Counted from the first letter of the stretch, positions 48,600-61,874 are shown. The stretch is 64,000 nucleotides of DNA from Laguncularia racemosa (GCA_037954665.1 JBBMOL010000097.1:2582221-2646220); one strand, 5' to 3'. A program made the numbers and translations. The notes: generated by a model from the letters alone, not told the origin.

Positions 48600-49840
48600 T
48601 GCGTGGAGCCATATCTTGCATAGGTGGGTTTTTTAGGGCTTAGTCGATTGCCATTAATTCAACTTGATTGGCACTTGATCACAACCTTCGTAGAGCATTA
48701 GAGACTAGAGACTCATCTATTTCATATGGCTCATGGGGAAGCCATTATTACCTTATAAGATGTTAAGTTGCAGTTTAGTCTTCCCATTGATGAACAGGCA
48801 GTGATAGGCAGCATTGACCTCCTATACAATGGAGCGTTTGCTTGGCCAAAGCCTTAGAATGGAAAATAGAGGGGGACAAGTAAGCCTGTATTGGTTAAGA
48901 TATGAGTTTAGGGTATTGCTTGTAGGTGTTGATGAGAAGCATGTTAGGTGTCACACCCGTACTTACATATGCAGTTGTTGGAAGGATTTGTATTTGTAGA
49001 TAAATCTAACTTTCTCATTCATTACATGTTTCTATGACTTTTACAGGACTTCGTCGTTACAGGGTAGTACAATTGAGGGTCTGCTTACTTAGCTTAGTTA
49101 TATCAACAGCTTTGCATTGCATCATTGTCTAAAGCACAAGAAATTGGGAGGGGTAGAGTAGAGGGGCGTAGCGATCCTACTATAGGTGTGGGTTTAGGAC
49201 AAATTCTTGCATGTAGCCCCTTAAAGTCGCTACAACATTTATATAAATGATGACAGACCCTTAGCTACTCAATGGCGGATGGATTGAGATACTCAATATC
49301 ACTCCACTCATGTTGTGTTCTCCTATTGTGATGCCTTCAACAAGCAAATAAGACACTAGCTATCATAATTGTATTGTTAAATTATTCTCATATCTTAATA
49401 TATAGTGTCTTAACACTAAATCTTACATATTAAATTTTAAGTCGTGTAGTAGCCTTACCTTGAGGAAACCATTTCAATCTTCATCCCCTTTTGTAAAGCT
49501 ACGAGACGAATTTGGATGGCTAGGGTTCCACTTATCTACTTCCACATTGTAGAGTTTTGCTACCTTGATTGTGATGTCTACCAATTTGGTGGTTACTAGA
49601 TGATTCCATAACCAATTAACATAGAGGAAAGACTACACGATATTGATTTATAGGGGAGGATGGATATTGACTGGCTTAGCCTACATGGCCCATACATTGC
49701 CATGTGGAATGAACACCATGTCCACCTAATTTAGATAGAGGGTACTTTTGGAGTCAATCCAGAGTACATTAGATGGTACAAATAGATAAGTAGGTGCTAT
49801 GTGAGGCATACTAGAGTTAATTTTGTCTAACTGGTAAGTT
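48600..49840 (+). pseudogene. Decayed plant mobile domain, same strand as transposase
   Basis: Plus-strand frames give FHMAHGEAIITL followed by DVKLQFSLPIDEQAVIGS (near 48720-48810), the N-terminal PMD signature (FHLPCGE.T.TL.DV...LGLP.DG). Near 49515-49600 there is RVPLIYFHIVEF then YQFGGY, and near 49665-49780 DWLSLHGPYIAMWN, IEGTFGVNPEYIRWYK. These match the PMD C-terminal half (Y...W..R...I......G....Y..WYR). Several stops and frameshifts are present. Confidence 0.78.
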
Positions 49841-51094
49841 AATTATCTATGTCTCATTGATCACTTAGTAACTAAACTTGTACTAACCCTCTTTTGTCCA
49901 TCTTTTTGTTTAGTTCAATACATTCAAAAGAATTTGACTATCTTTTAACTATGCTACAACCATATCCATGGCTGAGAGTAGGATGCAACTTTTAGATGAT
50001 CATGGGGTTTAGTTATCTCATGGACCTTACCATCAACATTAATAGGACTTCGATATAATAGTTGATCAGTAACATGTTTAGAAGGAGCCCATTGTACCAC
50101 CTTAACGAGGGAGTAAGGACTAGAGTCATAGGACTTAGGTAGACACTCAATCAAGGTTGATAGTAGGTGGATGTACTTGACGTACTTGACTTATTCAGGT
50201 ATCTTGCACCGCTAAGAGCATTTGTCAATATTGCACCTAAACACTTGGAGCCACATAGCAATACTTACATGATTGAGTATATGATTGACATCTCAGCACC
50301 TGACTTTAACTCATTTGAGACTCTCCTTCCCAACTATGACGGTAATCCTACCTCCACTCCACTAGCTCTGTAAAAGAGATGCCATGACTTGCAAAATAGT
50401 GAAAGTTCTAGCTAATAGAGTCTAATACCTCTTTGTTACTTTGATGAGACACTTACACAGTAATACCTGACATAGGAATTGCCTACTCCTTTTCATGGAG
50501 ATGGTTGAGGATGTAGACAACGCACTATATCATGAATTATGTGCATTTTCTCTAAGAGTAGTATTAGGAGATGGACTTTTTTTTTGTTAACTTTACTCTA
50601 CGCTTTTGTACATCCATGATAAACCTAACATATTTGAAGTGGTAACATTTGTATTTCTTATGAAAGTTTTATTGGTGTTCATATTAATACCTATTTGAAT
50701 TGATGGAGGTTAGGGTTTAAGTTTGTCTTGATATTGATGTGTTAATTTGATGATGAAATTATGCTATGTATGTGTTGTTTAAGTTGTTATGTTTTGTATA
50801 AGGGGCTTCTCTATTTAGTTTAACTAAGTTTGCAAGTTTTTAACTAAAAGTGCATATTTTTATTTAAATTAACTTTGAATTGAAGGTGTACACACTGTAT
50901 ATGCCTTTAGGGTAAAAATTAACATTGAAGGTACATTCGGTGTATGTATCTTCTATTTAAATTAATTTTGAACTAAAGGTGCATAAACTATATGTGTTTT
51001 CACTCCCTTATTCCTATAACTAGTTTTAAAAAAACCCAATTTTAATAATTAGTTTTAGAAAAGGCCCCATATTTGTTAAAAGACCTATATTGGG

Positions 51095-53361
51095 GGACTC
51101 AACTACGTGCACAAGTAAATTGTAGGCTTTGCAATTGCAACCTTAATTTTTCTTTTCAATCATATATATGTAAAATGGTTGGAACTTGCAGCCTTCAAAT
51201 TGATTTAGGGAATGTGAATTCATGTTGCCTTTTGATTTTTTTTTTTTTTTTGTGTAGATGTCATATACTTTAACTTTATTTATTTTTATAATTAATTATT
51301 TAAAATTTTAAATTTTAAATAATTAATTATAAATATAGATAAAATTCATATACTAAATATGACATTAATGTTTTTTTTTTTTTTGCCTTCCCCTACTTTT
51401 TTAACTTTTGTCACTCGATTAGAACTTGTTGAATCCATGGATCTGCAAAAGCCAAAACTGTCGGATTCTCGTTCGGGTACTGGAACAGTCGGGACGACGG
51501 TTGCGATTCTATATAATTATCTATTGTCGATTCTAAGCCAACTAAGTTAAATAAGAAAAAAAAAACAAAAGCAAAAACAAAAGAAAACGATGCTATTGGC
51601 AGTATTTCCATGTGAAAATAAATGGATACCAACCATTTTCGTGGGATTGATAACCTACAACCTTAAATTGCAACTACCAAGTTCTTATCAACTTTGGGCA
51701 TACTGTCCTTTCCGCTAGTATCGTTATCGGAAAATTTATAACCAACATGAAACTAGAAAACATAAGTGTCACATTTGAAAAAGAACAATTGGTTGATTGA
51801 GGCTTATATGGAAGTACATAGATATTAATGGCTTCCACTAAACAAATGTCAACCACCCAATTTCATATACCTCGTTGACTAAAATAATTATATGTACCCT
51901 TATAAAAGAAAATAAAAATCAAAATTTGAAGTAAAACAAAATTAAAAAGTAAAACGCTATGTATAGCAAATTTAAGTTTAAGATATATTTACTTTATCAA
52001 TAATTTATTTGAGACACTATTATTATGGATGTAGCTTTATATTATGTTATAAAGATGTGATAACAAAATATAATTCACAAGCTATTCACCTTTCTTTTAA
52101 AAGCGTAAATTCCTAAAGCTTCACTTGTTTACTTGTGTTTTCCAATCTTGTAATTTTGAATCGATTGGGAAGATTTATTTAGGATAATACGTCGTCAAAA
52201 CCTTATTTTGCGTGGAGAGGGGGAGTTCAATGTGATATACAGTATTTGATTCTTTAATTTTTCCAACATGAAGTCGTATTCTCACCGTATGTATGCACGT
52301 AGACAACACACTTTTCGATCTTTTTCTCTTTGTTATGACTTTAAAATTAGGATCTTCTCAATCCTTCTCCAATAAACATTTTTTTTTTCACATTTAACAA
52401 AAGAAAGAACTTTTGGTAATTATATATGATTCAAATCATGGATCAAACTGATCTTTTATGATTTGAAAAAAAAAATTGATAATACAGTTTGATCTTGAGT
52501 GATGAAAGCCTAAACCATTTACTAGTTTGGCTTAAATTAGAGGATTCAGCAAAACTAAACCCGACTGATAAATCATCTTAAAGTTGATAATATCTAAGCA
52601 TTAGCTTCTCTTTCCTCGATCTTTATTGGCTTCTGCAATTTCCTCGCTCGATCGAACTTTTGTTGGAGGGTTAGTTATCTTAATAAATTGAGCTCAATTA
52701 GTTGTACAAAAAGAAACAACAAAATTGTCTCGACATTAGATTCATAAATGTTTATATCTTCACATTATACTTGATGTTTATCTTATTATATTATACCATG
52801 ATGCTTCATTTGCACGAGAAAGTAGTTTTGATTGGTTCACAAAGAACTTGTAACAAAGTTTTGCCAAATCAAAGAAAAAGTCATATGTGATGCTTGCTCA
52901 ATATAAACATACACACCAACACTCAGAACTTCTATACACAAATGTATAACCTACCGTATACTAACGTATACTTGATGAACAAGTTTACATATTCGACAAC
53001 TTATGATGTGAAACAAGTCAAGTGAACCAAGACTGAGTACACGCTGCCATAGAGCTAACTATGGAAACATTACATAACACTTAATAAAAATGGAAAATAC
53101 CACTTAACCTCCTTATAACTCTTTGAAAATTGTATATATTCCCTAAACCATTTCTAAAACTCCAAAACCAACATTATTTATGATTTAATAATAGTTCTGG
53201 AGTTCTAGTAACAGTTCTAGATTATTTGTATATTTTCAAAATTATAAAAAAAAAGAAGAAAATCTGTACTTTAGGAGTTTAGGGAACCTAGCTGACATAT
53301 TGGAGGGTGTATATTTGCGAGTACTCCTAATAATAGATAGCATGATCTTCTTGAGAAATCT
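51095..53361. other. AT-rich intergenic DNA, no gene seen
   Basis: No exon or transposon domain was recognised. The open frames at 51073-51273, 51359-51550 and 52702-52890 are short and low in complexity. The last part probably contains the 3' region of the P450 locus. Confidence 0.6.
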
Positions 53362-54884
53362 CTACCAAAGGCCATCTTTCCTCGTAATCCTGACTTTCAA
53401 CCCATCTTTCATCTGAAGAATGAAAGAAGAAGAAGGTATAGGCTCGTAACCCTCTTCAACTTCCATGTAAAAACCATGGGAAACTATACCGGCTACAAGA
53501 GACTTCATTTGCATGAAAGACGTCTCTTTTCCAATACAGCTCCTTGGTCCAGTATTAAAGGCCATGAATTTATATGATGGTTCCTGTCTTATCCCTCCTG
53601 TACTTGTAGTCCATCTTTCTGGTTTAAATTCAATGCAGTCCCCTCCCCAAATTGAACTCATCCTTCCCATCGCATATAAGCCAAATAATATCTTCATCTT
53701 AGGGTCAACTTTGTGACCACTTGGAAGGACATCTGGATATGTAGGACTAATGCAATAGGTGGATACAGCCTTAGGGTTTCACATAACGCACCATGCAAGT
53801 AGACAAACTTGTCAAGTGTAGATTTTTTGTAGTTTCTGTTTTCTAGCTTTGACATCACTGAATTTACCTCTTCTCTTATCTTGGATTCTACTAATGGATG
53901 TTTAGAGAGAACCCAAAAGAACCACGTTGTCCCTATAGCAATTCCGTCCCTCCCGGCAAACATGAAACTCAAAACAGTGTCTCTGAGAAATTTGTCGCTT
54001 TTGAAATCCAAATTATCAACATTCTCGATTTCATTAGTCATATACGATGTCAACAGATCTACACCAACCTCTTCGTTGTCCTCTTGTTTCAGTGAGGTGC
54101 CTCTTGTTGCCAACTCCTGTCTCTTCATCTTTATGTAGTTGCCAACTATGTTATGCAAGTTTTGACAAGCTTTACTCATTTTTTTCTCAATTCCTATGCC
54201 AATCCATCTCTGCATTTTCCAAACAGACTCTGGAAAAACGTGTCGATGAAATATTCCTTCCCCAACATCATCCAAAGCCTTTGAGAAAGTGACTTCAGGG
54301 AATTCAATTGAAAGAGCACCTGGATCAAACCCAGTTACCAATTTACAGGTTGTGTCAAACGTGTACCTTTTGAACACATCCTGGAGATCCAGTACTATAC
54401 CTCTATCTGATGCGCGTTGCAATACGGGAGTGAGCCCATTTTCCACCTTGTGATGAATAGTCCTCTCTAGGAACTTATGAAACGAGTTATGCCCTAGGAA
54501 AAACAATGCAACCTTTCGTTGATTCTTCCATAACTCGCCGTCTGCATTGAAAATCCCATCTCCGAAAACGTCGAATATTTCTTTGAACTCGGGTCCTTTT
54601 GGGAAATTAACAAAGTTTGAGCTGAGGATGTAACGTATATTGGCAGGATCAGCAGTGGCGAGAATATTACTTTTTAAGAACCATGGGCCTTTGTAGAGAA
54701 AATTCATTTGGCATTTTGAGAAAATCTCAGTGGACCAACTTTGAACGTCACCAATGTGAAGAAGGGCAGCTGGTAACATTCCGATAAATGGCCAGTTTGT
54801 AGGCAGACTTTTCTTTCTTCTAAGAAAGCATAGGACTATATGAGAAATGAAACCTAGGAAAACAATCATGGTAATGGAAAACAT
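53362..54884 (-). pseudogene. CYP96A-type cytochrome P450, frameshifted
   Basis: The intronless minus-strand locus starts with a membrane anchor (MFSITMIVFLGFISHIVLCF) and reads like a CYP96A (alkane hydroxylase MAH1-like, endoplasmic reticulum). Landmarks are FGDGIFNADGELWKNQRK, the I-helix FMFAGRDGIAIGTTWFFW, the K-helix ETLR in CETLRLYPPIAL, and the heme loop FNTGPRSCIGK. Just after LYPPIAL (about 53744-53752) the frame changes. The sequence continues as PTYPDVLPSGHKVDP in another frame, and about four residues usually found between these blocks are missing. The first frame then ends early at 53697, without the heme-binding cysteine. Both parts together would be about 505 aa, close to the family length. 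The I-helix has Gly where a Thr is usual. It is most likely a recent pseudogene or null allele. Confidence 0.88.
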
Positions 54885-55415
54885 TATTGCTCTCCTAAGT
54901 TTTTCTTCTCTCTCTCACCCTCTTGCGTTTGGTTGGTATTATGGCATGTGAATGATGAGCTATACAAAGGAACATAACTTTATATAAAAAAAAAGGAGAC
55001 CCCAACGTTGGAGGTTCGGAAATAATAATTTTGATGGGGTCCAAATCGGATCAAGTTGTGCCGGAATAGCGTGGCACAATGGCATAGATTATGGCCTGGC
55101 CAGATTTCTTTAGCCTGGTCGGCAAAAAAATAAACTTTTGCACGTTGGAGCTGTTTTAACTTCAATATTATGGAAGGGAAAAAATAGGTAGGGACAAGAC
55201 CTGTCGTCCCAGCAATAGTTGTGAAGAGAAACGAGAGTGTTATGCTATTTCTTAATGTGGTTTTTATGAAGATTCAATAAGGAAGGATGGATCTATACTT
55301 TCAATATCTATAGAATAGTTGAGCAATCTTGTTATTGTTGAATGATTATTTAAGGGAATGTTGCAAAAATGAGTTTTTAAATATTTCGCTTTTACTACTT
55401 ACTTTTAACACATTC
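54885..55415. other. P450 upstream region
   Basis: It should contain the former promoter of the P450 locus. CTTTATATAAAAA-like sequence near 54975 is AT-rich, but no defined element is claimed. Confidence 0.4.
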
Positions 55416-56090
55416 TACTACAAGAAACTTGATATTAAGTGATGTTTATTAATCATTACCAAAATTTAAGTAAATGTTACAAAAACTTTTTCATAATGTT
55501 TATTAAATATTATTAATAGATATTATAAAAGGTGTGTCATAAAAAGTAATCTATAACGTCTATATAGTAAACGTTACAAAAGACCTAAACGCCACAAAAT
55601 GGTAAAATATTTGTAACGCTTAGATGTCACAAATTATAAATTATTTATGATGTCTAAACATAACTAAATAATATTTGTAAATTTGACAAATGGTATGAAA
55701 CATTACAAAAGGAATTAGATTTTGTAACTTTCAAACATTACAAAGAAACTAGTATTTCATAATGTTTAAGCATTACTAATAAGTAACTTTTTGTGATGTC
55801 TAAAGATTATTAAATGATAATGATTTTTTTAATCACAAAAATATATAATTTAATAGCATTTAAATGTTACAAAAAAGGTAAAATTCGGTAATGTTTAAAA
55901 ATTAGAAAAAATGCTATATTTAATAATGTTTAAACATCACTCATGTGTGCCAATTAATATTATTTAAATGTAATAAAAATGTAAATACAAAATCTTATCC
56001 AATGCTATAAAATATCACTAATCCATATATTTTGTATTGTTTAAATGTCATAAGAACATATCACATTTACAGTTGTTCAAACTTCACCAT
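55416..56090 (+). mobile_element. CACTA-like terminal and subterminal region
   Basis: It begins TACTACAAGAAA, one base from the CACTACAAGAAA terminus usual in plant CACTA (En/Spm) elements. About a dozen degenerate inverted units follow, such as TTTGTAACGCTTAGATGTCA..AAA and AATGTTTAAACATTAC. Such subterminal units are typical of this superfamily. The opposite terminus was not found, so it may be a truncated end. Confidence 0.5.
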
Positions 56091-58363
56091 AGTTAGTAGC
56101 CCCACTTCATTTTCCCTAACAACTACCTATTGATTTGATTTCTGCTTTTCACCATCCTAGATTAGGGTTCAAGCTCATACAAAAATCACACTTGATAAAT
56201 TTGAACTTTGACTTAATCAAATTCATTCAAGTCACATTAAAGTCCCAATTCAATTTAGACTTGCTTTAAAGTTAAATTCAACTTAGTTTGACTACCCTGT
56301 AGAGCTCTTCAATCCAACTATTCTAAAATTTAAGAAATAGTTAAGTTAGAAGAGCTTGAACTTGACTAAGTTGTTATGAATTTAATTTTGAATAAATATG
56401 GAGTTAAATTAAATACTGTTGTAAAAATGCTTTTCATGATTAAGGGATAGAAAAGGAATAAATTATATATAAAAAAACAAGATTGTGTTTCCATGCTTTA
56501 ATTTGTAATTTATTATTGATATATATTTTTTCTTTTAACACATTTAGTATCTTTGTAAGAAAAAAAATGAGATGTAACACGTATTGTCCTCCTAGTAGAA
56601 TCCAAATCACACAAATCTTATTTAAAACCCTAAATCAAATAAAACGATAATTTTATTTCTATTCTAAGCCATAAATCAAGAAGTCCCCGAGTGCGCTATA
56701 TGTACGATTGCTTAATAGAGAAAAATATAGGGCATGTACTTGAAAAAGGGACAAACCACCGTTTTTATAAAGTGTGAAAGTACAATATTGCTTGATAAAG
56801 TGTGAAAGTACAAATCACCATTTTTATAATTGTTGGGGGCGGAACGAGAAATAAATTGACCATCGAAACAATTATGCGATGGTTTAATTGCGGTAAGTAG
56901 GAGTGATTGAGAAAGAATTCCATCGAATCAATGCCTTCCACGGACGGTTGGGGTTGGCTTTTGGCTATCCATTTGCATGAGCATGACCTTGCATTGCATG
57001 GTCACTTTGTTGGATGAATTCTCTCTTAACTATTGTTATCTTCAATTCAAACTTATTGTTTTATAATATAAAGATTTATTCTTTTTTTTTTTCAAGTTTT
57101 AGTTTCTTAGCCTTTGATGATATTGCAAACTTCTTACGATGAGGTTACACATTGATTTTGAAGATTTGGTGGAATTATTGATGACAAAACTGCGGTCCAA
57201 TCCTCACTACTCCATTTTTTTTTTCCGCCAACTCGTATATGATTTGATGTCAGTCTTTTTCACGGTGCCTTGTGATTGAGGAAAGGAAGAAAAAGAAAGT
57301 ACAAGACACACAGAAGAGAATATAACTCCATGGGTTAATTGCGGGAGGTTCAAGTACAAAACGTGTGTCTGGAATAGACTTGCGGAGGTCATTGTTCCTT
57401 AAAAAATTTAAAGGATAGTTATAAATAAATAAACCTCCAAAATTATTGGTTAATAAGTATATTTATTAGATAGATCCTTAATTTTTTATTAAGTATACCG
57501 TCTAGTCTATTATTTGTTGGTTAAATATCTATTATATTAACTTTTCAAGATAGGTCAGATAATGAACTTGACACTTAATGAAATTCTCATTGCATTAACT
57601 ATTATGGCTATTTCAATAGTCAAATTATGTACCAAACCGTAAAAGTCTCTCCTTACCTCCCTATGGCTTTTCAAAAATATGCATATACATTGCAAACTAT
57701 TGTTAAAGCCCTAGAGGATAGTAAAAATAATTATAAATAATTACAATTTGAAAATTTTAGTGATAATTATGCATATTTAAAATATATATATATTGAAGAG
57801 ATAAAAGTATACTTTAAAAATTTTGAAGATCTAACTCGAATAATAATTTTTGAGTATATTTATAATTTTCTCAAAATGAAAACTTCAAAATCCCATGTGC
57901 ATTACACTGAGGAAGATAGGAGTTTGTCTATTATAGGCTTATGTATTGATCTTTTTTAAATTAGCATTGCCACAACATTTGATTTTTTTTTTAAACATTT
58001 CAATTGGTTTAGAATTAAAGCTAGTTAGTTTCACCGTTACATTAGGATTTATTAAATTGATACCATCATTAAAATCAAATTGAAGTGTGAAATTCACCAT
58101 TCATGCATTTTTCTTTGTTAGCCAACTCTTTTTATGAAATATTAGTTTCTAGATTTAGTCTTGAACTTATATAATACTTAGGTATCAGAGTATAGATAGG
58201 TGAAGAAAAGGATAAGGGGAAAAATGAAAGCAGAGTAGGCAAAGGGGGAATAGTTGACTACTAAGTGCAACACTAGAACAATGGTCGCCATTAGCTATGG
58301 ACAATTGTCATGGGTGCATGGTCACTTGCTAGGTGTATTTTAAACCATGTCTAAGGATGCAAT
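56091..58363. other. AT-rich intergenic DNA, no gene seen
   Basis: No coding exon was recognised. A short direct repeat (AAAGTGTGAAAGTACAA) occurs twice near 56770-56815. The 57207-57392 minus frame is short and without support. Confidence 0.6.
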
Positions 58364-59458
58364 TAGGGGTGGGTTTGGGATGGGTTCTACCTAAGCCCAC
58401 CTTGATACCCTATAGGGTTGCTCAAACTTGAGAGAAAACCTTATAGGGTTTTACTACTTAAGCCTTAAACCTAACCCGATAAGGATAATAAAAACTCGAT
58501 ACTTACCTTAACCCACCTCGTTAGATGTGTATGTAAGAGAGATAATTTTCATTATCAAAATTTGAAAATGCATAATAAAATCTCCACAAAAACATGTGAA
58601 TCAATGAGTTAAAACTAGGAGAGAGTGTTACTGAGGTTGTGGAAAATGTTGTCATCACTAGAGTCAAAACCATCAACCTTAGTAGAGTCTTAGAAGAATT
58701 GAAGAACATTATGATTTCTCTTCTTATGACTGCCACTGCCAATCTTATCATCTTTGTACTTTCTTTTTCCTCCATTAGAGCCTTTTTTGGCCACCTCCTT
58801 CCCTTTTGACTTCATTGTGGAAGAGAGAGATTGAGGGTTTGGGATTTGCTTTTGGCTAAGGAGAGACTAAAATAGCTAGAGTATAAAAAAAGGAGTTGGA
58901 TTTTGATGAAGTTATTGGATTGCCCTCATATGTTATGCCACAACATGCCTTTTGAAAATTTTGATTAGGAATATTAGAGAGTGTTTGGGGGTTTTCAGGT
59001 TGGTTTCATCGTAGTGTGTTTTTTTTTTTTACCAATTGGTTTCATTGTAGTTTATGCATTAAGAAAAAAATGGTGCATCTAACAAACTTTCCCTTCTTAA
59101 TTAGCAAACTACTTGTTGGCGCATTTAATAAAGTTATTTTACTTTTTGTTTTTGAAGGGGGAAAGGACAAAACTAAAAGTGTGTGTGTGTGTTGTGTGAC
59201 GTTGTGTGTGTAGATTGTGTGTTTAGTTAAACTAAGCGTGTATGTTATGTGACACCATGTCTGTATGTTTACTCATCGATTGGGTTTTTATTAGGTTATA
59301 TGCCTAAACTTGACTTTAACCTGAAACTCTATAGGGTTTCAAAAATAAATAAATAATTCCAAAACCTTATGAAAAAAAAAAACCCTATAAGGTAAACTTA
59401 TAAGGTTTTCAAAGGGTTGGTTAGATCAAGTACCTTATAAGAACTTGCCCACTTGCAT
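58364..59458. mobile_element. Possible hAT-like foldback element
   Basis: The left end TAGGGGTGGGTTTGGG and inner phrases ACCTTATAGGGTTTT and TAAAAACTCGAT are mirrored in the reverse complement of the right end (TGCAAGTGGGCAAG, ACCTTATAGGGTTTT, TAAAAACCCAATCGAT). Ends match only in part and no target duplication was found. Inside, the minus strand has a small Lys-rich frame from 58815 (MKSKGKEVAKKGSNGGKRKY) that hits a stop and continues with acidic residues. It was not recognised. Confidence 0.35.
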
Positions 59459-60200
59459 CCATAATTGTGTTTGTGTCTTGTCTTCTGTTTTCTTTGTATT
59501 TAGGTTGCTTCCTTTATTGAATTAAGATTTTTTTTTTTTGGCTAACTTTATAAAGTGCTATGTGCATCGAGTAAAGTTCGTTTAAGAGAAAACCATATAA
59601 CCTTAAGAGGCTCAATAATGGGAGCATTGTTCTGAAGTGATTGTGAGCATCGTATATTATGCTATTACACAAGTGAATCATTTGCAAACATACATGTTAA
59701 TTTTTACCTTGGTTGTTTAGGGTTTTCAATGTCAAATCTCTCCATCCTATACTTGTTTATGTCTTGTCTATGTATTCTATGATTTATAATGACAAATCCA
59801 AACAAGACCCTTAATAGTGTTATTTTAAGACTACATGGGACCTAATAAATCTTTTCTAAAGGCTGATAAAACTAACATTAGTAGAGTAAGTAGCTAGAGG
59901 CTATAGCTACGACAATAGTTGGCCAAAGCATAATGGGATATAGGACCTTAGTTGTTGGCATGTGCTAAGAGCTTGTGGTGACGCAAGGAGATCCATGATT
60001 TAAGTTTTGTGATTTACATACTGAAGAGTGGAGTAAGACATTAGGAGATTCCATAGCTACACAATTACAATTTACGATAAATAGGGTTTACACATTTGCA
60101 CTTGTGAAGGCAACAGATAACAATCTTGATGAATCTTATGCTAGTGTTGCATTGGAGATTTAGGTAGAAGATGGTGGAAGATTGGTGTCGAGTCTAATTT
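59459..60200. other. Intergenic DNA, no gene seen
   Basis: Nothing recognisable was found between the foldback candidate and the sequence adjoining the LTR. A boundary with retroelement leader-like sequence may lie near 60180-60200. Confidence 0.4.
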
Positions 60201-60290
60201 TTGAATTCCCATTCCTAATCCGATCTAAACTAGACCCTATGCTCATCTAATCTAGATCCTCGACTTGAGTTAGGAATTTCGTTTAATTTT

Positions 60291-60301
60291 TGGAGTCGCC
60301 A
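60291..60301 (-). other. Primer-binding-site-like sequence
   Basis: On the minus strand TGGCGACTCCA lies six bases after the LTR end. This core is typical of primer-binding sites of the plant Tat/Ogre lineage. Confidence 0.65.
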
Positions 60302-61580
60302 CCCAACTGTTGTTGGGAAAATTGAATTAAGACTAAAGGAGCGGATTAGTCTTAATTTGGACCACTAGTCGTCGTTCTTTCCTCTTCTCGTTTTTGTGAA
60401 AAGAGGAAAAGGGAAAACCAGAGCTTCTAAGTCCGGAGGCTAACCTATTAAAACCTTTACGGTTACCACCTAATCTCCTAAAACTGTTCATCTTTAGAAA
60501 TGTGTTTCATGGTGTTTCTGTTACTTTTTATTATGTTTTGGAATTATTTTGAGAAAATGATTTTTCATACATTTTAGGGGTTGACCCGAATGGGTGCCTA
60601 CGTACCTGCTACTCAGGATCAAACAAGCCGTAGTTCGCTTTTCTGAAAACCTTTAGATTTGTTGATGAATTTTAATTTTGCAAACTCTTTTGATTTAAGT
60701 TCTTAACGTCTTTGGGATTTTTCTAAAACTTCTAAGCCTAAACTTTGAATTTGATTTTTTGAAAATGATTTTGAAGGAAAACATCAATTTTGAGTTTATT
60801 TGAAGAAAAGGATTTTTCTAAGTGTTAAAACTTAATTTTTCTTCTATTTTCATAATTTTTTATTTTTTTTAATTTTTATGATTTTTATGATTTTTGTGAT
60901 TTTTTATAAGTTTTTGTGATTTTTATAAATTTTTGTAATTTTTATGCTAGAACATTTTATCCTAAGTTATTATCTATCCTATTTTGAAATCTAAAGTTTT
61001 ATTATTATTTTTCCTAATCTTTTTATTATTTTATTCTATTTTTTTTATTTTTTACATTTTATTTATTTTATTATTTTTTTTACATTTTTCTTAATTCTAG
61101 AAAAATCTAATTTCTACATTTTTCCTATTTATTGAAAATAAAACAAAAACAAATAAATAAATGACTAAACAAATAATGAATAATAAATAACAAATTCGGA
61201 ATAAATAAATAAACCAAATAAATTAATTAAATAAAATAAAAAAATAAAAAAAAATCCGAAAAGATCCGACTTACCTGGATCCGGGTCGGTGCGCGGGTCG
61301 AATCGGGTCGGGTCGGGTCGGTCACGGCGGCGGGGTTGGCTCGTTCACGGCGTTCCGGCGGTCGTTTGCGGCGGGTGAAGTGTCGAATCCTAGCTTCTTG
61401 AGGGTGCTGAATCCGATGGTGGTGGCGGCTTACTCCCAGAACGTCTCCTTACGGCGGCTCAACTCCGATCGATGGTCGCGACTCCAAGCTTCTTCGGCGT
61501 ACTCCGATTTGCTCCTTCCTCTCTCTTTCTCTCTCTTTTTTTTCGTGTTTCTTCGTGCTCTGGCTTCCTCCTGTTCTCCT

Positions 61581-61590
61581 CTATTTATAG
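61581..61590 (-). promoter_or_regulatory. LTR TATA box
   Basis: Minus-strand CTATAAATAG followed by AGGAGAACAGG. It is on the same strand as the LTR and about 700 bases inside its 5' end, so transcription should begin near 61550. Confidence 0.65.
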
Positions 61591-61835
61591 GCACCTTGAA
61601 CTCCTCTTGGATAAGCTCGAATCGGCCGATTTAGATAAACCCATATTTTTCCGTTTCTTAGATTCGATTTTATCCCGGCGATTTGATGTTAATCTCTTGT
61701 GTTCCTTTGGTTTATCTGATGGATTTGGCCTTATCTTGACTTTAATCTAGAAGATTAAAAAGAAAACGGCCGATTTCGCCTTCGTCGGACTTCTGTCGGA
61801 TTTTTTTCCTCCGGCTGGGCTCGCGAAGAAGACGA

Positions 61836-61854
61836 TCACGCGCGACGCGCGTGA
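61836..61854. promoter_or_regulatory. Perfect 19-base CG-rich palindrome
   Basis: TCACGCGCG-A-CGCGCGTGA is a perfect inverted repeat around one central base, in U3 of the LTR. Confidence 0.8.
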
Positions 61855-61874
61855 CTTCCCTCGGCCAATCACAT

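Larger units (their letters stand above)
45281..51085 (+). mobile_element. Complete Mutator-like element with PMD passenger
   Basis: The 5805-base element has imperfect terminal inverted repeats of about 110 bases. The left end holds AATATGGGTCCTTTTTTAAA and TTATAGGAATATGAGAGTGA. The reverse complement of the right end holds AATATGGGGCCTTTTCTAAA and TTATAGGAATAAGGGAGTGA. A perfect TATATTGGG duplication flanks it. It contains a 260-base direct duplication, a decayed transposase and a decayed PMD region, both on the plus strand, and a noncoding right part (49850-51085). Confidence 0.85.

Noticed and set aside
61380..61750. GC-rich plus-strand coding frames (84 and 92 aa)
   Set aside because: They are antisense to the LTR leader, whose TATA box, polypurine tract and primer-binding site all point to the minus strand.
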